Source: Paenibacillus jilunlii
Lineage (GTDB): Bacteria > Bacillota > Bacilli > Paenibacillales > Paenibacillaceae
NCBI RefSeq assembly: GCF_900102965.1
Contig: NZ_FNGM01000007.1
Span: 56,686-120,685, forward strand
DNA: 64,000 nt
Reading direction: 5' to 3'
Under the pieces are notes generated by a model. That model did not search any database. It was not told the origin of the DNA and saw nothing but the letters and a program-made list of their open reading frames with translations. A program made the position numbers and the translations under genes. Every line of letters starts with the position of its first letter. The first letter of the stretch is position 1. Of this stretch, positions 20,594 to 29,754 are shown piece by piece.

Positions 20594-20638
20594 CAAAAGA
20601 GGCACTTACCATTGGGAACAAGGTAAGCGCCTCTTTTC
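20594..20638 (-). terminator. Terminator after the MFS transporter gene
   Basis: AAAAGAGGCGCTTACC and GGTAAGTGCCTCTTTT form a long stem with an 11-base loop and a T-run. Confidence 0.9.
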
Positions 20639-20686
20639 GTGCATTTCCGGGAATCCTCGTATTATTTTGCATCGCTTATCTGGCGA

Positions 20687-22105
20687 TCAGTTATGGACTT
20701 CAGAGCTTTTCCCCGTCCACATAGCCTCCATCTGCTCAAGCGATCTGCCCTTCGTTTCAGGAACGGCCCGCCAAATAAACAGAAGAGAGAATAAAGAGGC
20801 AATCCCGAAAATCCAGAAGGTATTAGCGGGACCGGCCGAACCCAGTAATGGCGGGAAGAGCTGGGATACCAGATAATCGCCTGCCCATAGGGCCATCGAA
20901 GCGATTGCGACTGCTTTGCCCCGGATGCGGTTCGGGAAGATCTCCGACAGCATCACCCATACAACCGGTCCAAGCGATATAGCGAACGAGGCGACATAGA
21001 TCAGAATCATGATCAGCACGAGCGGACCCGTAGTCAAGTCCATTTTAAAAGCCGCTCCGATAATTGCCAGACAGAGAGTCATTAATGAGGTTCCTGTCAG
21101 AAGCAGCGCTTTCCTGCCCACCTTGTCAATGAGCCATACCGAAATAATCGTGAACAGCACATTGATCAGTCCGATCCAGATGGTCTGTGTCAGAGAAGCA
21201 TCCGTGCCGAGTCCCATTCCTTTGAATATTTCGGGAGCATAGTACAAAATGGCGTTGATACCGGTAATATGCTGCATTACGGCGAGCATGACACCGATGA
21301 AGAGTGCGCTCCGGATGCCGGGAGTGAACAATTGCTTGAACGAATCGCTTTCATTGTTGAACGACTCCTTGATGTCGAGAACTTCCTGCTTAGCGGCTTC
21401 TTCCCCATGGATTTTCACCAGGATCGGCAGCGCTTCATAGGGCCGGTTCCGTTTGATGAGCCATCTGGGACTTTCGGGTATGAACAGCATCAGGAGCATG
21501 AACAGCAGTCCCGGAACAGCCCCCACTCCGAACATCCAGCGCCAGGCGGTAGAAATATCCCAAGCTTCGTCTCCCATGCCGACAATCCACAGATTCAAAA
21601 AGTAAACCAGGAATATGCCTGAAACGATGGCCAGCTGGTTCAGAGCAACCAGACGTCCCCGGTATTTGGCAGGCGCGATTTCCGCATTATAGACAGGGCA
21701 GATCGTGGAAGTAATCCCAATGCCGATGCCGCCGATCATACGGGCGATAATGTACCCGGTAAAAGTATCCTGTACCGCCGAGCCTACCGAACCAACAATG
21801 AACAGAATGGCAGCGGCGAACAGCACCTTCTTTCTTCCGAATCGTTCACTCATATACCCTGAGAGTGCAGCACCTGTTACACTTCCCACAATCAAGCTGG
21901 ATACCGCCCATCCCACTTGAAATTCGCTGAGTGCAAAATGCTGCTGCAGCAGACCGACCGCCCCCGAGACGACCGCAATATCAAAGCCGAACAAGATGCC
22001 TCCAAGCGCCGCAACGATCGATACCAGCGTAACAAAAAGCATATTGGGCTTCTCCATTTGAAGAGCATTCGTCTGAGGGATCTCTTTATCGATAACAATA
22101 GCCAT
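20687..22105 (-). CDS. MFS sugar:proton symporter (AraE/XylE/IolT type)
   Basis: A 472-residue sugar porter with 12 predicted helices. Family signatures are clear: GRKKVLF after helix 2, the sugar transport motif PESPRWLIKR near residue 225, QHITGINAILYY in helix 7, DKVGRK in the 8-9 loop and PETKGRSLEQME at the C terminus. It should import a pentose, hexose or inositol with protons; the exact sugar is not readable. It stands directly downstream of a three-component sugar-sensing cassette, which probably controls it. GGAAGGAG precedes the ATG. Confidence 0.95.
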   Translation of the reverse strand: MAIVIDKEIPQTNALQMEKPNMLFVTLVSIVAALGGILFGFDIAVVSGAVGLLQQHFALSEFQVGWAVSSLIVGSVTGAALSGYMSERFGRKKVLFAAAILFIVGSVGSAVQDTFTGYIIARMIGGIGIGITSTICPVYNAEIAPAKYRGRLVALNQLAIVSGIFLVYFLNLWIVGMGDEAWDISTAWRWMFGVGAVPGLLFMLLMLFIPESPRWLIKRNRPYEALPILVKIHGEEAAKQEVLDIKESFNNESDSFKQLFTPGIRSALFIGVMLAVMQHITGINAILYYAPEIFKGMGLGTDASLTQTIWIGLINVLFTIISVWLIDKVGRKALLLTGTSLMTLCLAIIGAAFKMDLTTGPLVLIMILIYVASFAISLGPVVWVMLSEIFPNRIRGKAVAIASMALWAGDYLVSQLFPPLLGSAGPANTFWIFGIASLFSLLFIWRAVPETKGRSLEQMEAMWTGKSSEVHN

Positions 22106-22298
22106 TTCTGTTAGTCTCCTTCCCTATATCCATCTCCAACCCAGCAAGATAGTTCCTGTGAAAAAGTATAGCACGCGTTTTTCCTGCGGAAGCCGGCTAT
22201 CGTCTTCACTAAACAGGCGATTATAAGCACTATCTTAACCTTGACCCGGGAACGGAAGAGGGCAGTACCGAGACTAGTATTTTTTCGACTGCATAACT

Positions 22299-22330
22299 CA
22301 AAAAAATCCATGCCGGGGGCCCGGCATGGA
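22299..22330 (-). terminator. Terminator after the AraC-type response regulator
   Basis: CCATGCCGGG and CCCGGCATGG form a 10-bp stem followed by ATTTTTTTG on the minus strand. It separates the regulator gene from the sugar transporter gene. Confidence 0.93.
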
Positions 22331-22341
22331 ACTCCAAGGGA

Positions 22342-23670
22342 CTATTGCTGCTGCCCACGGAACTCGGTGGGCGAAACGCCGGTTATCTTTTTGAAGACCC
22401 GGCTAAAATAATTAGGGTCCTTGTAACCCGCTTCAAAGCTGACCTCCTTCAGGCTCAGCCGGCCTTCGCCAATAAGCGAGATGGCCTTGTCAATCCGCAG
22501 CCGGGTTACGAAATCTATGAACGTTTCCCCGTATTCCTGTTTAAAGATTTTGCTGAAGTAGTGGGGATTCAAATGGACGTAATCGGCCACCTCCTCCAGC
22601 GAAAGATCATCCGTGTAACGCTCCTCGATATATTTTTTGGCCCTGCCCAGCACTGTCAAAGTCTGCTCCTCCCGCTGCTCGCGAATCCGATGAAGTGCCG
22701 AAATGACATAGGACTGCTGAGGAGCGGCGCTTATAGGCCCAGTATCATTCGGTAAGCCTATCCGTTTCAGCTCTTCAAAGTAACAATAAGCTTCTCCAGG
22801 TTCCTGCAGCGTTGAGGCAAATACCGCTTCGAAATACGACTCGCGGAACCCCTCCTCACCTTTTCGCAGCGATCCGATCCCGACGGCAGCCTGAATTCCC
22901 GTCTGCTTGCAGGCAAGTTCGAAGAGCTGCCTGGCAAGCTCTTTATTCCTTTCACGCCAGTCGTTCTCCCCCATGGAGAGAGGCTTCCGCACAAAAATGA
23001 CGAGGTGATGGTCGATCAAGGAGCTTACAATGCTGCCAGAGCTATAGATTTTGACAAAGCTGCGGAAATGGTCATAAATCTTCTTCTTCTCCTGCAAGGA
23101 GGGGTGCCCCTCGAAAGCCACAACGATGGCGCTTCCCTGATCAAGCGGGAAATCCAGCCACTCCGACAGCTGGGGTGCGGTAGAATCCGCTGTCTGGTCA
23201 ACCATTAAGATCAATGCCAGCTCATTTTCAACGAGAGGCATCAATTGGGATATTTTATGGCGAAGCTCCAGCTCCCCGGCGCGCAGCTGCTTCTCCCGCT
23301 CGATCTCGGAGATCAATCTTTTCAGCGTGCCGATAATCTGTTCACGTTTGGCAGGCTTCAAAATATATTCCTTCGCCCCCAGAGATAGCGCCTCCTGGGC
23401 ATAAGCAAAATAATCATAGGCGGTAAGAAGGATGAACCGGGTATCCGGCAGCCGCTCCTTCAGCTCGCGAAGCGCCTCCAGTCCGCCGATTCCGGGCATA
23501 TTGATGTCCAGAATGACGATATGTGGACGGTGCTCCTCCGCGCATTCAATCGCCTTGCGTCCGTTGCCGGCATGGATAAAGCGGAATATCCCCGGCATGG
23601 AGCGCTCCACGGTGAATTCCAGCCCCTCTCTTTCCAGAGGCTCATCATCCGCAATCAGAAGCCTGTACAT
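22342..23670 (-). CDS. Response regulator with AraC-type DNA-binding domain (YesN-like)
   Basis: A 442-residue regulator. The receiver domain (residues 1-120) has the acidic pair in IADDE, phosphoacceptor D55 in VILDINMPG, T in LLTAYD and K in LKPAKR. A middle region of unknown fold is followed by an AraC-type double helix-turn-helix at about 340-440, ending GYKDPNYFSRVFKKITGVSP. It starts five bases after the histidine kinase stop, with GGGAGGTGAG before the ATG. It is expected to activate sugar genes, most simply the MFS transporter just downstream. Confidence 0.94.
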   Translation of the reverse strand: MYRLLIADDEPLEREGLEFTVERSMPGIFRFIHAGNGRKAIECAEEHRPHIVILDINMPGIGGLEALRELKERLPDTRFILLTAYDYFAYAQEALSLGAKEYILKPAKREQIIGTLKRLISEIEREKQLRAGELELRHKISQLMPLVENELALILMVDQTADSTAPQLSEWLDFPLDQGSAIVVAFEGHPSLQEKKKIYDHFRSFVKIYSSGSIVSSLIDHHLVIFVRKPLSMGENDWRERNKELARQLFELACKQTGIQAAVGIGSLRKGEEGFRESYFEAVFASTLQEPGEAYCYFEELKRIGLPNDTGPISAAPQQSYVISALHRIREQREEQTLTVLGRAKKYIEERYTDDLSLEEVADYVHLNPHYFSKIFKQEYGETFIDFVTRLRIDKAISLIGEGRLSLKEVSFEAGYKDPNYFSRVFKKITGVSPTEFRGQQQ

Positions 23671-23675
23671 AAGTT

Positions 23676-25091
23676 TTACTCACCTCCCTTTCTTGCAGGA
23701 ATCCTAATGGTTATCGTTGTTCCTTGACCAAGCCTGCTGTGGATTTGGACCAAATCCTCCGCTCCGAAGAACAGTTCAAGCCGTTTCAATACATTCCGCG
23801 TGCCGAGTCCGGTAGACTTGCCGCTTTCGGCTCCGGCTTCCAGCCGCAAGATGGACTGCAAAGTCTCCTCAGGCATCCCGGCCCCGTTGTCCGAAATCTC
23901 TATCAACACTTCACCGCTGATTCTCCGAAGTACGAGGCTGATAACAGCTCCACTCTCCATATTGGCTACACCGTGCAGAAAAGCATTCTCGACAAGCGGC
24001 TGAAGCGTCAGAGCTGGTATCTCCTCCTGCAACACGGACGGATCAAAATCCAGTTCAAACCGGATGCGTTCCCGAAAACGCGCCTGCTGGATCGCGGCAT
24101 ATTCTTTGATATGGGCAATTTCATCCTGCAGCGTAACAGGCTTGTCCAGCTTCTGCAGGCTGTATCTAAGCAGATTCGACATGGAGACGATCAAATCGCT
24201 TGTTCTTTCGGCTCCTTCCAGCAGTGCCAGTCTGGAGAGCACATTAAGAGTGTTGAACAAAAAATGGGGATTGATTTGGCTCTGGAGCGCCTGAAGCTCC
24301 AGTTCCTTCACAAGACGCTGCATTTCCAGGCTCTTTTTGTCCCGTTCAATGAGAACGCTGAGGTCAGCCGACATGTGCTGGATAGCATTCGAGAGGATGC
24401 CGAGTTCGTCATCCCTGCTTGGCTGGGGGCCGATGTCCAGATTTCCTGTGGCGATTTGCTTGGCTAGAGCGACCAGTCTGCCGACAGGCCCCGTAATGCT
24501 GCGCGAGGCCCAGACCGCGAGCAGCACACCCATAAGCGCGTTCATCCCGAACAACGCTGCGCCCAGCCGGTTCATCCGGTCGTTCTCTTCCCGGACATCC
24601 TGGATGATCGGCCGGTAAAATGCCAGCTCTGCATCCACCACCCGCTGACCTTCCTCACGGATGTAACCGGCGATCTTCTCAGCCTCCGCATAATGCTCAA
24701 AGGCGATCTGAGGGTCTTCCGAGGCGGAAGCGTTGATGGCGGCCTGCTTCTGATCAAGAAAGCTGGCGGTCAGACTCATGTAATCCTCCAGTGTGAACGA
24801 AACGCCGGTCTGTCCGCCCTCCTGTCTGATTTCCCCACTCAGCCGCTCCAACTGGCCGCCTGCAGCGTTCATCTCCGCTTGATCTGTTCGCGGATCGAGC
24901 AGAAAGGCATACATAAGCTTAAGATTAGTATCTGCCCATTCGGTGCTTTGCTCGATAAGAAGGATCCGGCCCAGCATTTCATCGTAACTTCGTTGAACAA
25001 CCTTTCCACTTTGGAACACAAAAAAAGCGATGGTGTTGGCCAGCACCACAAGGAGGGGGATGCCAATCAGCAGCTTGGCTCGAATCGTCAT
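23676..25091 (-). CDS. Sensor histidine kinase, YesM/LytS-type
   Basis: A 471-residue membrane kinase. TM1 lies at about residues 7-26. An extracytoplasmic helical region spans to about 175, followed by TM2 and a HAMP domain. The His-kinase motif is INPHFLFNTLNVL, and the ATPase domain shows NAFLHGVANM, SDNGAGMPEE and GLGTRN. The small helical sensor region resembles four-helix bundles and lacks a large ligand-binding fold, consistent with taking its signal from the adjacent periplasmic-type binding protein. Its start overlaps that gene's stop by four bases. Confidence 0.93.
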   Translation of the reverse strand: MTIRAKLLIGIPLLVVLANTIAFFVFQSGKVVQRSYDEMLGRILLIEQSTEWADTNLKLMYAFLLDPRTDQAEMNAAGGQLERLSGEIRQEGGQTGVSFTLEDYMSLTASFLDQKQAAINASASEDPQIAFEHYAEAEKIAGYIREEGQRVVDAELAFYRPIIQDVREENDRMNRLGAALFGMNALMGVLLAVWASRSITGPVGRLVALAKQIATGNLDIGPQPSRDDELGILSNAIQHMSADLSVLIERDKKSLEMQRLVKELELQALQSQINPHFLFNTLNVLSRLALLEGAERTSDLIVSMSNLLRYSLQKLDKPVTLQDEIAHIKEYAAIQQARFRERIRFELDFDPSVLQEEIPALTLQPLVENAFLHGVANMESGAVISLVLRRISGEVLIEISDNGAGMPEETLQSILRLEAGAESGKSTGLGTRNVLKRLELFFGAEDLVQIHSRLGQGTTITIRIPARKGGE

Positions 25092-26086
25092 TCCGTACCT
25101 CCTCCAGCATCCGGGTTAAGAGACTCCTTCTTGATTACATAGGTTTTGGTATACATCACGGCGGGAGGGGTGCTTCCGCTGAAATAATCATGGAGCTGTT
25201 CAATGGCCTGCTCCCCCATCTCAACAGGCTGCTGCACGACAGCCGACTCGATCTTCGATTGGCGGATGGCATCCACCGTTTCTTTCATATCGTCAAAGGC
25301 GAAAATATGCAGTCCGGTTACACCCATCCGCTCTTTGGCCTCCAGGAATCCCAGGCCATCCATGGAACTGAACCCGACCACGAACCGAATATTCGGGCTC
25401 TGGATAAGCATCTTCTGCGCCTGCTGCGCAGCCTGAAGCCGCGAAATATCTGAAGATCGGATTTCCAAGATTTGAAGTCCGGGATAGCGTCCGATGACAG
25501 AGCGGAAGCCAGCTAGTCTAAGCCGCTGGTTCTCGGCCTGCTCATTGCTGATCAGCACTCCAATGTCGCCCCGCTCACCGGACGCCTGCACTACAAGCTC
25601 TCCCATTTGTCTCCCGGCCTGCTCATTATCCGTTCCGACATAAGCCACCCTTTCGGATTCCGGTTCATCTGTATCCACCGTGATGACCGGGATGCCAAGA
25701 CCCGCGGCCTTGTCGATCAGCCGGCGGTAATCCGGATTGTTAAGGCCCTGAATTAGAATGGCGTCAGGTTTGCTGGCAATGGTCTTATCTAGCAGCTTGA
25801 TCTGCTCGGCCGGATTGATGCGGTCCGGGCCGATATAATCCAGCCGCATGCCGTAGGAGACGGCAGCTTTGCGGGCACCCTGTTCAATAGACCGCCAGAA
25901 ATAGTTGTCCAGCTCCTGTGAAATCAGCACAACCTTTGGACCGGACACAACGGCACCCGGCGAAGCAGCCTTCAGCGGCCCGACCAATCGGTGAATCTGG
26001 AGAAAGGACAGGCTGAATTGAGCCAGCAGCCAGGCGAACAGCAGAAAGAGCGGGATAAGAGCAAAGATCCATTTACGGTTTGACAT
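25088..26086 (-). CDS. Membrane-anchored sugar-binding protein (PBP type I), sensor of a three-component system
   Basis: A 332-residue protein with an uncleaved-looking hydrophobic N terminus (IFALIPLFLLFAWLLAQF) and no lipobox. The rest is a ribose-binding-type periplasmic fold. Recognisable segments are GPKVVLISQELDNYFW, DAILIQGLNNPDY, GIPVITVDTD, YVGTDNEQAG and VVGFSSMDGLG. No transporter permease or ATPase follows it; the next genes are a kinase and regulator, and the ATGA overlap indicates coupling. This matches binding-protein/kinase/regulator systems such as XylFII-LytS-YesN. The ligand is probably a monosaccharide. Confidence 0.9.
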   Translation of the reverse strand: MSNRKWIFALIPLFLLFAWLLAQFSLSFLQIHRLVGPLKAASPGAVVSGPKVVLISQELDNYFWRSIEQGARKAAVSYGMRLDYIGPDRINPAEQIKLLDKTIASKPDAILIQGLNNPDYRRLIDKAAGLGIPVITVDTDEPESERVAYVGTDNEQAGRQMGELVVQASGERGDIGVLISNEQAENQRLRLAGFRSVIGRYPGLQILEIRSSDISRLQAAQQAQKMLIQSPNIRFVVGFSSMDGLGFLEAKERMGVTGLHIFAFDDMKETVDAIRQSKIESAVVQQPVEMGEQAIEQLHDYFSGSTPPAVMYTKTYVIKKESLNPDAGGGTE

Positions 26087-26257
26087 GCCTGCGCTCCTTT
26101 TATCCGGTTATTATAAGATTGGTATAACTCATTATACACGAAGATATCCATCGGTTCGCGAATCATAGGAGCGCAAGAAGAAGCCACCACCTCAAAGGAG
26201 CTATGCCCTTAAAAGTGATGGCTGTTGGGGATTATATACGTATCGCATGTATTGTAC

Positions 26258-27049
26258 TCACCGTATTTCCGGCACCTTATGCTGGTCACGGTATTCTTTG
26301 GGAGTCATTCCCGTCTGCTTCTGGAACACTTTTGTAAAATACCGGCGCTCCTGATAACCCACACCCGTGCTGATCGCCGCAATGCTCTTGTCGCTGCTGG
26401 CCAGCATGAACTTCGCTGCCTCCATCCGCTGGAGGGTTACATATTCCACAAAGGTCATGGCAAACCGGTTCTTGAACAGCAGGCAAAAATAACTGCTGCT
26501 GATCCCAATCTTATGTGCCACTTCCTCAATCCCGAGATCAAAACTGAGCCGCTCCGAAATATATTGAGCCGCCTGGTTCATCAGCTGATCTGGCGTTTTC
26601 TTCGCAGAATCCTCTGCCGGGGGAAGTTCCTGAAAGAGGGGGATACTGTTATACAGCTTATCCTTGTACTGTTTGCTGCGGATGCGTGTGCCGATTTCCC
26701 GCACCTTGTTGCCCAGCTCCTCATAATGAATCGGCTTGCAGATATATTCCTTCACGCCCAGACGGATCGCTTCCCGCGCATAGTCGAACTCCTGATAGCC
26801 GCTGAGCAGCAGAACCTCGCTGTCCAGTCCCATCTCGCGCAGCTTGCCGACGAATGTCAACCCATCCATGACAGGCATGCGGATATCGCACAGCACCAGA
26901 TCAGGCGCCTGCTCTTCGGCTATGCGCAGTGCCTCCATCCCGCTGCGGGCCATGCCGTATATCTCCATCCCCATCTCCTGCCATGGCAGTACCCGCCGCA
27001 GATTGCCCAGAATAGGAGCTTCATCGTCAACCAATAATACTTTTAGCAT
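26258..27049 (-). CDS. Response regulator with AraC-type DNA-binding domain
   Basis: A 263-residue regulator, shorter than its neighbours because the middle region is nearly absent. The receiver shows VDDEA, D55 in VLCDIRMPV, LLSGYQ and CKPIHY. The C-terminal AraC domain begins near residue 160 and ends GYQERRYFTKVFQKQTGMTP. The frame is open upstream, but GGGGAAGATCATT supports the ATG at 27049, which overlaps the end of the kinase gene by 23 bp. With that kinase it should control the ABC transporter upstream. Confidence 0.93.
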   Translation of the reverse strand: MLKVLLVDDEAPILGNLRRVLPWQEMGMEIYGMARSGMEALRIAEEQAPDLVLCDIRMPVMDGLTFVGKLREMGLDSEVLLLSGYQEFDYAREAIRLGVKEYICKPIHYEELGNKVREIGTRIRSKQYKDKLYNSIPLFQELPPAEDSAKKTPDQLMNQAAQYISERLSFDLGIEEVAHKIGISSSYFCLLFKNRFAMTFVEYVTLQRMEAAKFMLASSDKSIAAISTGVGYQERRYFTKVFQKQTGMTPKEYRDQHKVPEIR

Positions 27050-28895
27050 AATGATCTTCCCCCTGCCCGTATTTAGGTATGACGCATTGGATGATGGTGC
27101 CTTCCCCAGGGCTTGCGCAGATAAAAATCCCATACCTGTCGCCATACTCAATCCGGATGCGGTCAGCTACGCTGCGTACACCAAGCCCGCGCCGCTCCAG
27201 ATGAATACCGTGCCCCGGTTTATTTTCATCAGAGTCCGGTCCGGCTGACTCCCCCGATTCACTCACCATGTACTGGAACATCCCGAGCTGGGCTGAAGTC
27301 ATCCCGATTCCATTATCCTGGATCTGCAGAATCAGATTCCCGCGGTCCTCCCAGCCCTTTACCCGGACCAGGCCCTTGTAATCAATGCCTTCGAACCCGT
27401 GCTGGATGCTGTTCTCGACGAGCGGCTGGAGGGTAAGCTTAAGGATTCCGCAGCCCATCAGCTCCTGTGGAATCTCAATCTCATAATCGAATACATCCTC
27501 GAAGCGGAATTTCTGGATATCCAGATAATTGCGCAGATGGGTGACTTCCTCTTCCAGCGTAATCTCATCCCTGTCCTGAATGCTGATCCGCAGAATACTG
27601 GCTAATCTGTAGACCATCTCGCTGACCTTGCGGCCTTCATTCTGCACCGCCAGCACATTGATCGACTCTAATGTGTTGAACAGAAAATGCGGCTTGATCT
27701 GCGCCTGCAGCACCCGCATTTCAGCCTGGTTTTTGCGCCGCTGCTCCACATGGACTCTATTGAACAAACTGTTGATTTTGTCCATCAGATCATTGAAGCC
27801 CCTGGCAAGCAGTGTCATTTCGTCGCTGCCCGTCTCTTCCACGCGCGTTGTGAGATCTCCATCCTCTACACGGCGCATAAAACGGACAATCACAGCAATG
27901 CCGCCTGTAATCCGGTTCATAAAAAAGAGATTAAAGATCACTGCGCCCAGCAGGCACAGAAAGATCACAACTACGAACCAGCGGGCAAACACAGTCACTT
28001 CACGGGACAAGGAATCCCACGAAGTCACAGAGACCAGACTCCAGGGATAGTCCTTAAGATGATAAACCGAGAGAATGCTCTTCTCTCCGGCGAACTCTGT
28101 TTTGAAGCTTTGGAATCCTTTTTGAAAAGTAAAATTCTTCTTCGAGGTAAACGAATGGAAGTCCTGGCCATCCAGCTTGCGGTCGGGGTCGAACAGAATC
28201 ATCCCGTCGTCATTGACCAGCATAAAGGAAACCTTCTGGCCGCTGTCCCCGATTTTCAGATTGCGGAAGATCGATTCGAACTCCCAGTTCTTGATCTGCA
28301 CCACCAGAATGCCGATATTCTGAAAAAAACTAAGCTCCTTCACCAACCGGATCTGTGTAAATACAGGCTCTGTTCCCGTTAGTTCCGGATATTCATGCGG
28401 TGCGAGCCATTTGGGCACACCATTAAGCTCCATAACTTCCTGGTACAGTTCACTTCCTTTGAACTTGTCATAGGGCAGCGTCCGGAAATTCTCCTTGTTG
28501 AACACCGAGACGATCTCCGAGCTGCCTTTTCCATTGAAATTATAGAGAAAAGCGTAGCTGATCGAAGGATGGTTGTACAGCAGACTGCGGAAATTACGCT
28601 GGCTGGCGTTCAGGCTGAGCTGCTCGGCATCCGTTAAATCCTGTTTCGACGGGTCCTCTGCACTAAGAGCCATATGAAACACCGAGGTGGCAATCCCGTT
28701 GTCTGTGACATTGTCCATGTCCTTGAAGACGCTGGAAATGCTGTAGCTGATAGCTTTGAGCGAATACTCAGATTGCTGGCTGTACTTCTTCTCAATGGAA
28801 TTATAGGTCACAAAAAACATAATCATGCCAAGAATAAACAGAGGAATGATAATCAGGCCCAGAAATGCCGTAAACAACTTGTAGCGCAAATTCAT
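27027..28895 (-). CDS. Sensor histidine kinase, YesM family with Cache-like sensor
   Basis: A 622-residue kinase. TM1 is at about residues 8-30 and a large extracytoplasmic domain at about 31-305 looks like a double Cache fold (LVNDDGMILFDPD, YPWSLVSVTSWDSL). TM2 is near 308-328, then HAMP. The His motif is IKPHFLFNTLESINVL, and the ATPase part shows LVENSIQHGFE, DNGIGM and GLGVRSVADR. It follows the two ABC permeases after 28 bp and overlaps the regulator, so binding protein, permeases, kinase and regulator form one unit. Confidence 0.95.
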   Translation of the reverse strand: MNLRYKLFTAFLGLIIIPLFILGMIMFFVTYNSIEKKYSQQSEYSLKAISYSISSVFKDMDNVTDNGIATSVFHMALSAEDPSKQDLTDAEQLSLNASQRNFRSLLYNHPSISYAFLYNFNGKGSSEIVSVFNKENFRTLPYDKFKGSELYQEVMELNGVPKWLAPHEYPELTGTEPVFTQIRLVKELSFFQNIGILVVQIKNWEFESIFRNLKIGDSGQKVSFMLVNDDGMILFDPDRKLDGQDFHSFTSKKNFTFQKGFQSFKTEFAGEKSILSVYHLKDYPWSLVSVTSWDSLSREVTVFARWFVVVIFLCLLGAVIFNLFFMNRITGGIAVIVRFMRRVEDGDLTTRVEETGSDEMTLLARGFNDLMDKINSLFNRVHVEQRRKNQAEMRVLQAQIKPHFLFNTLESINVLAVQNEGRKVSEMVYRLASILRISIQDRDEITLEEEVTHLRNYLDIQKFRFEDVFDYEIEIPQELMGCGILKLTLQPLVENSIQHGFEGIDYKGLVRVKGWEDRGNLILQIQDNGIGMTSAQLGMFQYMVSESGESAGPDSDENKPGHGIHLERRGLGVRSVADRIRIEYGDRYGIFICASPGEGTIIQCVIPKYGQGEDHYAKSIIG

Positions 28896-28923
28896 CGGCT
28901 AATGCCCCTGACTGTGAATAGGA

Positions 28924-29754
28924 TTATCCTTTTACGCTGCCCGCTGTAACCCCTTCAATAATCTTCTCCTGCAAAATGGCGTAAATAATCACGACCGGAA
29001 GCACACTGTAGACAATGCCTGCGGACATCTGCGCATAATTCATCTGATACTGATCACGGAATTGGACCATCCCCACCGGAAGCGTGCGCAGCTCGTCATT
29101 CGAAAGAAAATAATTGGCCAGCAAAAACTCATTCCAATTTCCCAGGAAATTAACAATGAATACTGTAACCATGGCGGGAACCGTCAAAGGTACAATAATT
29201 CTAGCAAAGATACCCGGTGCCTTCAAGCCATCCACAACCGCCGCTTCCTCAATTTCACCGGGCAATGAACGCATAAACGCCGCCAAAATAATGATCGTGA
29301 ACGGAATAGCATTAGCAATATAAGGAATAATCAGCGCCCAGTGCGTATTCAGGATATGCAGCTTGCGCACAATCGTATAAATCGGAAGCATCAACGCATT
29401 GTTCGGGATCAGCATTCCTATCACAACCAGCGAGAAGAGAAGTTTATTCCACTTGCCCTGGCGCATCCGCGTAACTGCAAAGGCAAACATGGAAGCCAGC
29501 AGAATGGATACCACTGAAGATAATATTGAAATGTATAAGCTGTTAAAAAAGTACGTGCTGATCTTGGCATTTACCCAGGCTTCAACATAATTGTTAAACA
29601 CAAATTCCTTCGGAATGCCGAACGGGTTCAGCGCTATCGCATTATTGTCCTTCTTGACGGAAGAGAACAAGACAAACAAGAACGGAAACAGCACAACTAC
29701 GAGATAACCCAGCAATGCGGCATGAGGAATGCCTTTTTTCAATGAACGCGCCAT
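28924..29754 (-). CDS. Carbohydrate ABC transporter permease, MalG type
   Basis: A 276-residue CUT1 family permease with six helices. The EAA motif reads EEAAVVDGLKAPGIFARIIVP near residue 190, cited here only as the contact site with the ATPase. The C terminus ends EGVTAGSVKG, a common MalG-type ending. Its start overlaps the stop of the MalF-type permease by one base (TAATG). No ATP-binding subunit is encoded nearby, so it probably uses a shared MsmX-like ATPase elsewhere. Confidence 0.94.
   Translation of the reverse strand: MARSLKKGIPHAALLGYLVVVLFPFLFVLFSSVKKDNNAIALNPFGIPKEFVFNNYVEAWVNAKISTYFFNSLYISILSSVVSILLASMFAFAVTRMRQGKWNKLLFSLVVIGMLIPNNALMLPIYTIVRKLHILNTHWALIIPYIANAIPFTIIILAAFMRSLPGEIEEAAVVDGLKAPGIFARIIVPLTVPAMVTVFIVNFLGNWNEFLLANYFLSNDELRTLPVGMVQFRDQYQMNYAQMSAGIVYSVLPVVIIYAILQEKIIEGVTAGSVKG

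Noticed and set aside
20400..20672. A 90-codon minus-strand frame downstream of the sugar transporter gene
   Set aside because: It runs through the transporter's terminator hairpin and has no start signal.
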